DNA from: Dentipellis sp. KUC8613 | Lineage: Eukaryota; Basidiomycota; Agaricomycetes; Russulales; Hericiaceae | NCBI GenBank assembly: GCA_002286715.1 | Contig: NSJX01000002.1 | Coordinates: forward strand, 1,486,299 to 1,550,298 | Reading direction: 5' to 3' | DNA length: 64,000 bases | Shown: positions 32,875 to 43,671 of the stretch, piece after piece | Layout: every line of letters begins with the position of its first letter | How positions within the stretch are numbered: position 1 is the first letter of the stretch | Program-made: the position numbers and the translations under genes | Notes under the pieces: model-generated | Databases searched by the model: none | What the model saw: only the letters and a program-made list of their open reading frames with translations | What the model was told of the DNA's origin: nothing

Positions 32875-33916
32875 ATGACCCGAATCCATTCCCAGAAGGA
32901 GAACATCGCGGCGGTCACTGATTCGAGCTCTCGTAAGTCCGATCGCAAGAAAGCCGATAGCGGTAAACACGGATCTGCGAAGCAAGCCGCGCTGCGCGAG
33001 GAGCAAGAAAAGCAGGCGAAGAAGGCAGCAAAGCAGGCGCGCAAGGAGAAGAGGCAGCAAGAAGCAGAGGCCGCTGTCGTCGCCGAGCAAGCAGATGATT
33101 CCGAAGCCGTTCGCGGATTGAAAGGTGAGCTTTGCGCATATTTTGTGTGTGGTTGATTCAATGATCGAGATTGCTGACGTCGTTCATCCCATCCTGCTCA
33201 TGAAGCAGGAGCGCGACGCCCTCCGTAAGCAATACGAGACCAGCCAAGAACGGCACTCCGCTCAGCGCGAGGTCGAGGATGGCTCGATTCTGAGGCCATC
33301 CAACATCTGCAACGTCAAGATACGAGACATCCGGGAGTATCTGAACATGCACGGTCGCGAGAACGACGAGTTGTGGAACGATGTCAGGGTATGTCACACC
33401 TGTACTTGTTCAAATTTTCGTTTCTAACAAATCATGTTCAGAATTCAATTCGCAGCCATATGGATGCGGCCCGACTCGAAGGAGAGGAGTATTTCAAGGC
33501 GCAGCGCCCGAAGAAACTGTCGAGGATCTACGACGCGGTGAGTCGCTGCACCCTCGCCGCAATCTGCATTCCCCTCAATGACCGTGTCGCAGGTTGAAGA
33601 ACAATTCCCAGCTCTTCGTCGATTTCGCAATAGCTGGGCCACCGAGTTTCTCGTGAAACAAACGTTTTCTGGCCGCCGTTCCTACAGGTCCGCCAAGAAC
33701 CACCAAGAGAGCTACCGATCCCGCCAGCGACGCGAGCGACTGTCACGCGCGCAGCGTTCCAGTAGCGGTTCTCCTGCTGCCGCTGTGAGCATGCCTGCTC
33801 GTGAGACCGCGTCGCGTGCCGTGTCTCCCGAGTCTGATCACGAGCTGGGCTTGGAGGCGCAAGGACACGTCGAGGGGATGGATGATCTGGCCCCGCTGCC
33901 CGAGTACTCGGTTTGA
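32875..33916 (+). CDS. hypothetical coiled-coil protein with conserved helical C-terminal region
   Basis: The ATG at 32875 opens a basic coiled coil (REEQEKQAKKAAKQARKEKR) that continues as RDALRKQYETSQERH in exon 2. Further exons carry NVKIRDIREYLNMHGREND, then ARLEGEEYFKAQRPKKLSRI, then EEQFPALRRFRNSWATEFLV and a basic Arg/Ser-rich tail ending PLPEYSV. Introns at about 33391-33443 and 33540-33593 have GT..AG ends and fit. For the first intron the donor GTGTGT near 33151 keeps phase better than GTGAGC at 33125, so the end of exon 1 is uncertain. The run from NVKIRDI to the RF..SWAT segment resembles a recurrent family of uncharacterised Agaricomycete proteins that I recall only loosely. Function unknown. 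Confidence 0.6.
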
Positions 33917-34723
33917 TTAGTCCTAGTAGCTAGTATTGTGTCTTTCCAATTCAACATCTTATTCCATGAACTCCACTGGTGATTCAAGCGAAAAATGCAC
34001 TTGTAAGTGGGTGAAAATCATTGTGGAAACCCCCGAAACAATCTCACCCTGAGGTGATTTCATGTAGGTATAATCCACACTTTTCGGAGTGAAACTCACA
34101 CTGAAAGCCCGTGAGCCCATTTCACTCAGTGGTACTTTCATCCCAGTGAAATTCGCTTTTTACGTAGTGAAACGGCCAGGTGAAACTGCACACAAACTAT
34201 ACGAATTTCACTCAAATTTTTCAATTGGCTTTCGAGTGAATTTCACGAAGACGGTGTGAAATTCACGCTCGGAAACGGCGAACGTCGCGTGTTTTCAACG
34301 CGAAAAGCGACGTGAAATTCACTTCTTCCGTCCCCCCCAGTGGCGTTGACACATCAGCACAGGTGTGTGCCAGTGCCGACTGCGCCAGCTTTCCCTCGAC
34401 GTCGACGGTCTCGCCTTCAGAAACAATAAGAAAAGAGTACGAGACAAACAGATCGGTCGAGGTGAAAAACAATTGAGATGAGTTGGAGAGGCAGGCGACG
34501 GGGGACCGAGTGTGGGAAGAGAGACAGAGAGGCTTGGCGCGGGGGACGGACACAGCCACGGAAGGGTGTGACAGGAAATAGTATACGTTTCTCTGCACTA
34601 CAATACCTTAGATACCCTTCACTTTCTCCCCATCCCCGTCTCCCGTGCCAGGCTCTTGCGCACGAGCAACGCCGAAGGTTAATACGAGACAAGGCCCCAG
34701 ACATATCCCCACCGCTGCGGGCA
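33917..34723. other. intergenic region with the right motif cluster and a promoter
   Basis: The first 400 bases are the GTGAAA/TTTCAC cluster. From 34340 to 34723 lies the probable promoter and 5' leader of the membrane protein gene. No gene is seen. Confidence 0.45.
33980..34322. repeat. right cluster of GTGAAA/TTTCAC motifs
   Basis: In about 340 bases there are at least twelve GTGAAA, TTTCAC or GTGATTTCA words. Examples are AGTGAATTTCACGA near 34234, GTGTGAAATTCACGC near 34254 and GACGTGAAATTCACTTC near 34309. GTGAAATTCAC is nearly a perfect palindrome. The cluster mirrors the smaller one at 30634-30778 and the two bound a 3.2 kb island. Confidence 0.6.
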
Positions 34724-36024
34724 ATGAGGGCTCCGACTCCGTTCAAATGTCTGACCTTTCTCGTCGCCCTCTCTTGTCTTCTCGTCTTTGCTCTAGTCCC
34801 TCGTTACGACCTTCTTGACGAAGGCGAATCTCCCCATTTCGCCCGTGGGCTCCTCGATCCAACTACCCCTGCCGCTCAACAGCAATCACAAGCGCCAGCT
34901 TCACCTTCCGCCCCCGCCAGTTCTCCCAGCCCATCTCCCACCTCGTCTCCACCACCATCTTCAATCAGCTCTTCCCCACCCACGTCCCAGGCAGCATCAC
35001 AGTCGGCGCCACCCTCGTCAACACCTGCCCCCACGTCGAATGCCCCGTCGTCTACACCTCCGGCTTCTAATCAGGATTCCCAAACTGCTTCGCAACCCGC
35101 GAATACGCCACCGCCTCAAGAGTCCTCTTCCGCTGTGGTCTTCACAGGTTCCGGAGGAGAGAGGCAGACGTCGATCGTAATCATCACCCAAACCCCGACT
35201 GACACTGGTTCATCTGCCTCCCCGTCTTCCACTTCGGATAACGACGACTCCGGTGGCAGTAGCGGCATCTCGTCTTCGACCATCATCGGCATTTCCGTAG
35301 CAGGTGGTGTGGCCGTCATCGGTATCGTGGCATTCTTCGTCTGGAAGTTTACACGCAAGCGGTTCTCCGAGTTCGACGACAGTCAGTATTCTCAATTTTT
35401 CGTTCACGCGATCATTCTAACGTATTATGCCTCCCTCCAGATGAAGCTATCAAATGGCCGGATCTGAACTCGCACGACGCAGGCGTTCCTCTACCTACCA
35501 ACCAGACCGGCCGCGCAGGTTTCGACACCGCCTCCGAGGCAGACCTCTCCCGCTCCAACTCGCGCGCTGGTTATGCAAGCTCCGTCGCCGCAACCTCGAC
35601 GGCTGAGCTCTACCCCGGCGGCGTAGCAGACCCCTACGCGGTCCCGCCACTCCCGCACATGAACCCCAACCAGCCGTACCACGACGACCCGAACGGAGAA
35701 TTCTACGACCCTTACCGCGGACCTGTGCCACAGACATTTGGCGAGCCGGGGGCAGAGGCAATCCCAATGACACAAATGGCCGCGCGCGCGCGCAGCCCCG
35801 GGCCCGGGATGCTTTACGACAACACTGGGCGCGCGTCGCCGCAGCCGTCGATGGCGGGCCGCCGTTCGCCAGGCCCGCAGGCCGCGTTCGGGTACGGCGA
35901 CGCCCCGCCTGCGATGTATGGCGCAGAACGCGCGAGGAGCCCTGGGCCTGGTGCCGGGCTGGGAATGGCGACAGGTCGGCAGTCTCCTGGACCCCAGGCG
36001 GCATATGGATACGGCCCGCGGTAG
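34724..36024 (+). CDS. single-pass membrane protein, Ser/Pro-rich, cell-surface sensor-like
   Basis: Exon 1 is 34724-35381 and exon 2 is 35441-36024, with a 59-base intron. The N-terminus CLTFLVALSCLLVFALV is a signal peptide or anchor. About 150 residues rich in Ser, Pro, Thr and Gln follow, likely O-glycosylated. A membrane segment reads STIIGISVAGGVAVIGIVAF and is followed by WKFTRKRF. The cytosolic tail holds NQTGRAGFD, a Tyr/Pro-rich part and four repeats of SPGP type (RARSPGPG, RRSPGPQAAFGYG, RARSPGPG, RQSPGPQAAYGYG). The layout is that of Mid2/Wsc-like wall sensors and of similar fungal single-pass proteins, but there is no WSC cysteine domain. The sensor role is inference. Confidence 0.78.
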
Positions 36025-36708
36025 TGGGACGGTGCTGGCGGGGGGTGGGATAATAGACGGTGCTGCTTAGGGTCCGCGTGGAAGTGCAAGGACACGGACA
36101 GGTGTACAGAGGTGGACTGGATGCGTGTGGATTTGTGGTCGTGGTTGTCGGTCCTATTTGCTCGCGCTGCTGTTGCATTGACAAGGACTCATGGATACCC
36201 CGCACCGTGCCGGAGAGCGCCGCCACGCACGTCGCTCGTTGGCTGCAATGTTCTTCTACAGTAATTCTCATTTTTCCTGATCTCCGCGTCGGAATAAAAG
36301 CATCCTTCGTAATTCCATCCTTCCAGTACCTCGCTGCTCTGGATCCCATGCACGTTCCCGTCCCCGCATACCCCTCTGCACAGCATCGCATCGCATCGCA
36401 TTCCACCACGGCCCCCTCGCTCCCACGCGAAGTCCCCGCCCCTCAGATTCCTCGCTCGCTTTCCCAGCTGCGTGCAGCAGACCGTACATAACATACCTTA
36501 TCTATTGTCTTCGGCGTGCCAGCTTCTAGACTAATTTCCTTTTCATGTCATGCATAACGCTCATGGAACGCGACACGCAGAATACCTATCAGCCTATCAA
36601 CAAGAACTATATCCCAGATCCGGAGCCGGACTGTAGTGTCCACAGCCCACTGTCTAGCGGCGGTGTCAGGCCAGTGGCCAGTGCTCGTGTCCTCGGTAAC
36701 CTAGATAC

Positions 36709-36722
36709 GCGTGACGTCACGC
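36709..36722. promoter_or_regulatory. perfect 14-base palindrome with CRE core
   Basis: GCGTGACGTCACGC reads the same on both strands and contains TGACGTCA, the binding site of CREB/ATF-type bZIP factors. It lies about 1.1 kb upstream of the acidic protein gene and 0.7 kb past the membrane protein gene. Its use is inference. Confidence 0.4.
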
Positions 36723-37540
36723 AGCCAGAGAATGCACGATCGGTGCACAGAGGTGCCAAAAGGTCATAGAAGTTTGGTCTGCAGTCGATCATATAATCTG
36801 TTCAGCATGAACAGATGCACCTAATGTTTGCAGGTATAGGCAGATCAATCCTAGGTGTGCAAACGGCTTCCGTCTGGGGACGTGATTCCTCTCACGAAGC
36901 TGTGAGGACTCTTCATTCATACACATGCCATCATCTCCAAGTAATAAGCGGCATCTTGACAACTTGACATAGCCTAATGCCGGAGCATCCGTCGGAAAAC
37001 CGGGCTGGTCGGGCGTGGCTGGAATCCCTTCCTACACTCACTTTCGATAAGGAGCGACTAACGCTCTCTACTTTACTGATTAGCTGATTGTGGTCGCTCG
37101 ATCGCAGATCACGCCCAAGTTTACCCCAATGCCCCAATGTCTGAAGACGCAGTTTGCCTGCCTTTGAAGGGCATGAAATTACGCTGTGAGGCACATCAGC
37201 CAAGTAAGATAACCCGAGTGTACATGTACGAGGACCTAACTGATTAACCTAAAGGCAAGCAACTTTCCAATGCTATGAGCACTTCTCGGCTTGTGTGGAA
37301 GAATAGGCTGGCCTATCGGCGACTGATTAAGGGAGGATTCACAAAGACGCATCCACGACAACCCTGCCCGCGTCTGGCCGATCTCGAGCAAGGCTGATGG
37401 CAGGACGTAACATTCGACGTGGCATCTATAGGCCGGTGCGAGATTTTTTGTTCGTAGTGGAGCAGGGTGGAGTAGTGAAGACATGCGGGATTGTACGCTC
37501 CGAAAGGACTTGAAGCTGCAACTTGACGTTGAAGAGTTCG

Positions 37541-37574
37541 AAACGCGTCTGGTCACGCGGTGACAGACGCGTTT
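37541..37574. repeat. 34-base nested palindrome, copy A
   Basis: Arms AAACGCGTCT (37541-37550) and AGACGCGTTT (37565-37574) enclose GTCAC, GCG and GTGAC, which pair in turn; one G is unpaired. The arms hold ACGCGT, the MluI cell-cycle box core. A near-identical element lies at 39491-39522. Confidence 0.75.
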
Positions 37575-37849
37575 ATTATAGTCACGGGCCAAGCCCATCC
37601 TCGCCGACTTAAAATCTCCATCTAAGGCAGAAGCTAAGACGAGAGCGTTCAACTTGATTGATTCGACTGACGCAATGACCGTCCTGTTCAGTCGAGAGTA
37701 GGCCAGTTTCCAATCAGCCGGGGCGTATCGACACAAATGAACATCGTGCATCTGTTTCAAACATCCGCATCAGCTTTCGCCGTCTTGTGACAGATCGTCA
37801 TAGGGGCGAGCACGAACCTCAGCACCGTCGTTTCACCTTCGTCGCAAAG

Positions 37850-39195
37850 ATGAACCCTGCATCGTCGGTGAGCAGACGGTTTGGCGATCGCAATAAGCGT
37901 GATCTGACATTTGAAAAATCATTCATCAGTCAAGCAGCAAAGTCGAATTAGGGGAGAAGAGAAGACGCTGACAAGACAGCACAGACGGCAAAGGCAGTGC
38001 TACCGCGAAGAAAGCTAAGGTCGTACCACGGCCAGAGATCCCGGACGAGCCTCTACTCCTGTCGGCGCTTCGCTGGGTTGGCGGTCCTGTATCCTGGACT
38101 CGCGATGGCAACGTCGACGCCGAGGAATATGGCAGATACGTTAACGCTATCACACCATCGACACCTCTCTCGCGCGTTGGCTGGTCAGAAGACTTGGATG
38201 CCTTCGTCTACAGGATCGCACCCGGGAAGCCGCAATCCTTCGTATACGAGCGTGAAAGCACCGTTGTATCTTACAGCTCCGATTACGGCCTCCGGGGGGA
38301 CGCGAACCGCCAGAATCCCATGTTCCTTGTGCATCGGCCTCTCCCCAGCTCTGTCGGATCTGCGTTCGCCTTCAAGAAGAGGTCTGATCACAACTCTAAG
38401 ACCAAACGGACCACAGTGACGCCTTTCATTTTCGCCACGTTCCGCATCCACTGCATGAGGCCGTCTGTGCCCAACCAGTCGTTGATCTTGCGCCTCTTGA
38501 TGCCGGACCTCGAGCTGCACCGCGGTGCAGTCGAAGATAAGATCGGCCACACCAGCGATGATGAAGGGGAGACGAGGCAAACATCGAACTTGAACAACCA
38601 CGGTGCAAATGACGAAGGCAAAGGTGACACAGACAGCTTTTGGTCGCCAAGGTCCGACAACTCTCGCTACTTGGACTCGGTGTACTTGGGCCCATGGCAT
38701 GGCAGTTGGGTGCGCAAGTTCATCCGGGATGCCGTGTCTGGAAAGCCTCTGGAGCCTCTGGAGAAGATCGTCTGGGACTCCGACGTTAACCCCGCTGTAG
38801 GAATAAAGACGAAGCTCGAGCCAATAGGGTCCAGTGTCGAGTGGGAATGGGAAGGACACATAGCGGGATGGAAGACGAGGCTTGGAAAGCGCAGACTCCA
38901 GTCCTACAAGATCCGAGCGACCGTCATGGAGATCTACATCACGCCCAAGTTTTTTGAGGCCATCCCAGAAGTGGCCCAAACTCAGGAAGCACCTCGCGAT
39001 GAAGACTCCGATGGCGGCGAATTAGAAGATGATGAATTTGATGAGCACGATGAAGGGGACGACAACTTCAACGATCATGGGTATGAAAGACAAGAATCCG
39101 AGGGGTCTGATTGGGAGGACGAAAGCGCGTACAGTCAGAGGTCTGCGTGGGAGGGCGAAGATTCGGATAGATACAGTTCGGGATACGCAGATTGA
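37850..39195 (+). CDS. hypothetical acidic protein, paralogue of the gene at 62544-63560
   Basis: The main exon runs from about 37971 to 39195. It reads GSATAKKAKVVPRPEIPDEP, LLSALRWVGGPVSWTRDG, RVGWSEDLDAFVYRIAPGK, MFLVHRPLPSSVGSAFAFKK, MPDLELHRGAVED, GSWVRKFIRDAVSGKPLEPL, EKIVWDSDVNPAVG and LQSYKIRATVMEIYITPKFF, and ends in a long Asp/Glu-rich tail. Each of these has a counterpart in the gene at 62544-63560. A short first exon from ATG 37850 (MNPAS) joined by an intron of about 100 bases fits. The donor is uncertain: a GTCGGT donor with the acceptor before the ACAGACGGC segment keeps frame. No known domain is recognised. The tail and the KKAK motif hint at a nuclear protein. Confidence 0.65.
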
Positions 39196-39956
39196 GAGTT
39201 CGGCTTGACTTGTAGATTGTGGGACCGTTCTTGTATGATCTGGTAGCGATGGGCCGATTCATCTTGGACCGCATCGCTATGCTTTGGTATGATTATGATA
39301 TAACATCAGTAATTCGCATCAAATGCATTGGAATAGGGCTTTTTATCACCATTCCTCGAGCTACTGGACGCTTGTCTCATATAACGCCCTCGCAGATTGT
39401 GGTCTCTAAGCGAGCAGAAGAAAGTTACCTTGCGACGACTTGCGTTGGAAGGCCTCAGGCTGAGAGCAGTCGTGACGGAAGACGCCCACAAAACGCGTCC
39501 CGTCACACCGTGACAGACGCGTCAAAGTCCCCTGAGCCCACACTGCGCCAAATATCTCAACTCACACCAAAGAGATCAACTCGAAATCAAAAAGCGCCTC
39601 CATCCATCCATTAGCGGACTCTAGCCCACCACCCCACCACCGCCACGACAACTAACTACGCGACATGAGAGAGATATATGAAATATGTGTGCGACGAACG
39701 ATATTAAGAAATGTGCAGGGTCCATAGAAAGCAATTGCAAGACGATCTAGTGCGGCCGCGCACGGCCGGGTTGAGCCAAAGATATGAAGACAGCGAAACG
39801 TAGTTAAAGAAGACACAGAGAACATGAATGAAATGAGAAGTGGGAAAAAGATGAGAAGAGAGACAAGGGGATGGGGAATTGCCCGAGTCTGAATCTGAGT
39901 CCGAGTCCATCGTCCATGGGCATGCAGCATCCGCCCGCAGCCCCTAGCCCAAAGGC
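39196..39956. other. convergent intergenic region with palindrome copy B
   Basis: These 761 bp lie between the stops of the acidic protein gene and VTC4 and hold both 3' ends. Apart from the palindrome at 39491-39522, nothing is visible. Confidence 0.45.
39491..39522. repeat. nested palindrome, copy B
   Basis: AAACGCGTC at the left and GACGCGT at the right enclose GTCAC, ACC and GTGAC. Copy B shares the left AAACGCGTC and the right GTGACAGACGCGT with copy A at 37541-37574. The two bracket one gene, 276 bp before its start and 296 bp after its stop. Confidence 0.75.
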
Positions 39957-42900
39957 CTAATCCTCTGCGACCTCCATCATGCGCAGTATCACATTCGTCA
40001 ACAGCGCAACAAGCAAGACCGCACACAAGATCGTGGGGCCGTACTTGTCGTAGTACACGCCCTCCGCGCGGCGCTTGCGCAGCTTGAGGGCGCGGTACAC
40101 AAAGATGACGGCGGAATACACGATGGAGAGCAGCGCTGCGAACGTGAATAGCGACGCGCTGATGATGCCGCGATAGTCGTCCGGCGGGAGGAAGTTGAGC
40201 AGCGTCGTCGCGATCGTGCCGATGTAGACCGCAAAGTGAAGCCATTTCTGCACAGAGTAAACACACTGCGTCAGCACATTGAACAAGATCATTGCGTCCA
40301 CGCTGCACGTAGCACGTTGTACGATACTCGCGTGCGCATTCGCCCTGTGCCCCGGGACCCGCTGAGCACAATCTTCGCCCGATCTACGAACGTGCACGGT
40401 GCAAATTTTATGACAGGCAGGAACGGGGAAACCAGGGGGCGGGGCAGGACGCGGAAGGGAGGCGAGCAGACGACTCACCAAGAACGTGCGCTCGGTGGCG
40501 AAATACACCTTCGGCTCGATCCGGACAGGCACCGCGATGCGCTTGCCGGGCGGCGCGTGCCAGTCGCGCACAAGGACGCGGTCGTCCGCGCCTGTGGCCG
40601 CGCCCTGCGCGAGCACGCGCTGCTCCGCCTCATGCCGCAGGCGGTCCTTGAACGTCTCGTCGAACGTCGTCGACGGCGCGAGCGGGTCGATCGACAGCGT
40701 CTGCTCGCCCGGGTCCTTCGGGTCCACCCCGGCGGACTGCCGGATGAACGGTGTGTGCTCGTCGGCCCCGTGTGCCTGGTCTTCGCGCTCGCCGTACTCG
40801 GGAGTACTTCGCGAGCCTGTGCTATTCGCTTTGGATTTGCGCTTCGTCGAAGAGGATGCGGAGGACGGACGATCGTCGCGCTCCTTGAGCATCTTCTCGC
40901 GATACGCTATCGCGTCTGCGGCGGCCTGGCCGGTGATGCCGGTGCGCTTGCCTTCGTCCTTAGCGGGAGCCATGTCCAGCGGCTCTTCGTCTTCGCCTTC
41001 GGATAAGGGCTCGACGTACGCGGTGCGACGTTCCGTGTCCGCGTCAGGTGACGGTGCACCCGAGGAACCGAGGCGTTCCGTGCCGCCTCGAGAGGATGGT
41101 TGCGAGCTGTGTGGGCGCGCGACCGTCATGAAACCGGTATTCGGCTTCAAAATGTCAACGTCCACTGAACGAGAAAAACCCGTTAGCAAAGAGGTGCGAC
41201 CGAAAGACGACCGAAACTTACTCTGGGGGAGCCAGAAGGGCACCAAATCAACACGATGAGGGAGGAGGGTAGCGCAGCCGTGTATGAATTTACTGCGCGA
41301 CCCATGAGCGAGTCGCTACATGTTGCACTGGGTGACTAGCTCACCTGAATTTAGGGACAGCTTCGACAAGATGTGAGTTGACGAGTTCGGTAACCCACTG
41401 CGGTGGTTCCTGTCCATACTGGGTCTGTAACTTGACCTCCAAAACACCGTACTTAAACAGCTCCTTGTCCTCTTGTGGCAGCTGGTCGAACGGCCAGTCG
41501 ATACCAATGTCTGTTCGGCGCCAGTTATCACCGGCGCGTTCCCTGCCATCCCAATTATCCTCGCGGATCATGGTCAGTTCAGTATCCAGGGATATACGAA
41601 CACGGGCGTCGCCCGGGAGCTGGAAGGCCGTGCGGTTATAGAAGGTGCGCATCACTGCATGGCGGGGTCAATCGGGCTTCACACTGGGACGGCGGTATGT
41701 TACGTACCCGGGCAAAGATTCCGCGTCAGGATAGCGTACTGCACCTCGTTCGCCAGCTGCTGCATTCCGTCAACCTCCTGCTGGCTCTTCTTCCCGCGTG
41801 CCACCAGCGCCTCAAACTCCTCATCCATAGTGTACTCACCCCGGAGAAACGCGTTTACTTTGTTCTCCTTGATGGGGAACCGGGCCTTGACGGACTTTTC
41901 GCCCGTCCAGTCCTCGCGATGCGTCTTCCGTTCGACGAAAATCTGTGCAGATGCATGTAAGATTTATTATTTGCATTTGGGCGCACGTGCTGAAAGAAGC
42001 ACCTGTTTGTTGTCGACGTCACCGTACCAGCGCAGGCGGATGGCCTCTGCGCCCTCGGTCTTCTCGAGGCGGCCTAGATAAAGCTCCAGGTCCTCATTAT
42101 CAAAATAGATTGACGTTATGGCTTTTGGGAAGGAAACTTGAGTCTCGTACGCAAAGAACCAGCCGAAAGAGGAAACACACCTGCGTCTTTGGGCTCAAAT
42201 TCCTTTTCCGCGTTGAAGACTGGAGACCGGCGAAGATAAGCCTAAACACCGCTATTCTTTTAGTAATTAACGCACCCAGGACGGGTAAATGTCTGAGGAT
42301 CGCAAGCTTGAGCGGGACGAGGTTGTCGGGATGGACCCAGTACTTCGTCGTCTGTCGCACGAAGGCGCTTTGCGAACCACCGGCACTGGAATCACCCTGC
42401 ACAGGGTGACCGCGCGTGCGGACGAGGTCGTAGAGCTTCGAGAGCTTGACGATAAGCGCGTCCCAATTATACTTATAGAACGGACGCTTCTCCAAGTAAT
42501 TCTGGATGAAGGCTTGTTTCAAGGGAGAGTTGGTCTTTTTCTGCAGGCGAACAAGAACATCAGAAAGAATGATTCCGTGCAAGGAGCTGATCCGCGTACA
42601 TCATGTTTCTGGACATCCATCATGTATGCCGTTAGCTGAGTACGACAGCACATGCACATTTGCACTGACCTTGAGAATCTTCATGAAGCCCGTGATGTTC
42701 AGTTTCGTGTACAGGGCAAGGTCATGGACGTCAGCAACGAGCGTCGCAACCTCTTCCTCGAGAAGGTGGAACTCCTCTTCAAGGGCTTCGATAGACTGCT
42801 CGTCCGTATCCTGTTCGTCCTCGTCGTCACTCTCGTCGTCATCAGACCCCGCATCATGGCCAAAGTCGTCGCGGTGCTCCTGGGCCTCCGTGTCTGTGGT

Positions 42901-43468
42901 GACAGCTGACGCGGCTGACGCTTCTGTGCGGTGTGGATGGCGAAGCGTCATGCTGGGGCCCTCGGAGATGTAGTCTTCTGCAACGAGGCGCTTGACTTGT
43001 TTCTCGGCCGTTTTGATGCGAGAAGAAAGCTCAGCGGTCTGTGAGAAATGCAGTGGTGAGCATGAGAGGAGAAGACCCGCCCGACATGCGAAATAGCGGG
43101 GAGAAGTGGAAGGTTGTGGGGATATCGCGCGTCACGCGACACTCCACTATGACATTACGGCGCGTACCTTTGCTTTCTGGAAGTCGTGGATTTTGTCGAG
43201 CTCGTGCTCGAGCATGGCGGTGAACGCCTCCTCATCTTCTGGGCCCCATGCGTGCGCGCCGAGACGCACCTGGAGACGAACGGGTGTCAGTGAAGAAAGT
43301 CAGAGAAAAGGCGGCAAAGTGACCTTGAGTTCGCGCTTAAGAAGAGTATAGTCAATGTAGAACGGCCTCCATTCGGTGTAGAGGTCAGTCTAAGACGAGA
43401 AAGGGGTCAGGTTGAGGCAGGAAAGACAGGGAAAGAGGACCGACGCTAATCTTCCTGCCGAACTTCAT
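39957..43468 (-). CDS. VTC4: vacuolar transporter chaperone complex catalytic subunit VTC4 (polyphosphate polymerase)
   Basis: The ATG at 43468 starts MKFGRKIS. Exon 2 continues [20 protein letters not shown], the inositol-pyrophosphate-binding SPX domain, whose later helices read [17 protein letters not shown] and [11 protein letters not shown]. The VTC tunnel domain follows: [107 protein letters not shown] and [19 protein letters not shown] linker of about 220 residues, not conserved, leads to [15 protein letters not shown] and the three-segment DUF202 membrane domain ending [12 protein letters not shown]. Vtc4 makes polyphosphate from ATP and feeds it into the vacuole when SPX senses phosphate status. 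The catalytic Arg/Lys motifs are present. The start lies 203 bp from GTR2 on the other strand. Confidence 0.92.
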
Positions 43469-43671
43469 AGTGGGGGATGGGGGAAGAGAGAAGGGCTACC
43501 GGGCAGCGAATAACGTCCGCATGAGCAGTTGGTCTAGGTCGATGAGCCCGAACAGGCAGTGTAACGAAACCTCACGAACGTGCGTCCTCCAGATTCCCGC
43601 TTTCGGCCAGAAGCGCGTCCCGTCCTCGCACGCGCCAGATTCAGATCGCCAGGCCCGCCTCTCCGTCCTCC
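43469..43671. promoter_or_regulatory. short shared promoter of VTC4 and GTR2
   Basis: Only 203 bp separate the two divergent start codons, so both genes must use one promoter region. No single binding motif stands out. Confidence 0.5.

Larger units (their letters stand above)
36025..37849. other. intergenic region with two palindromes
   Basis: This 1.8 kb holds the 3' end of the membrane protein gene and the promoter of the acidic protein gene. It contains a 14-base perfect palindrome at 36709-36722 and a 34-base one at 37541-37574. A 174-codon minus-strand frame at 37236-37760 overlaps the latter and has no recognisable motif, so it is not called. Confidence 0.45.

Noticed and set aside
37236..37760. 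A 174-codon minus-strand frame
   Set aside because: It runs through the palindrome at 37541-37574, has no recognised motif and no support from neighbouring exons.
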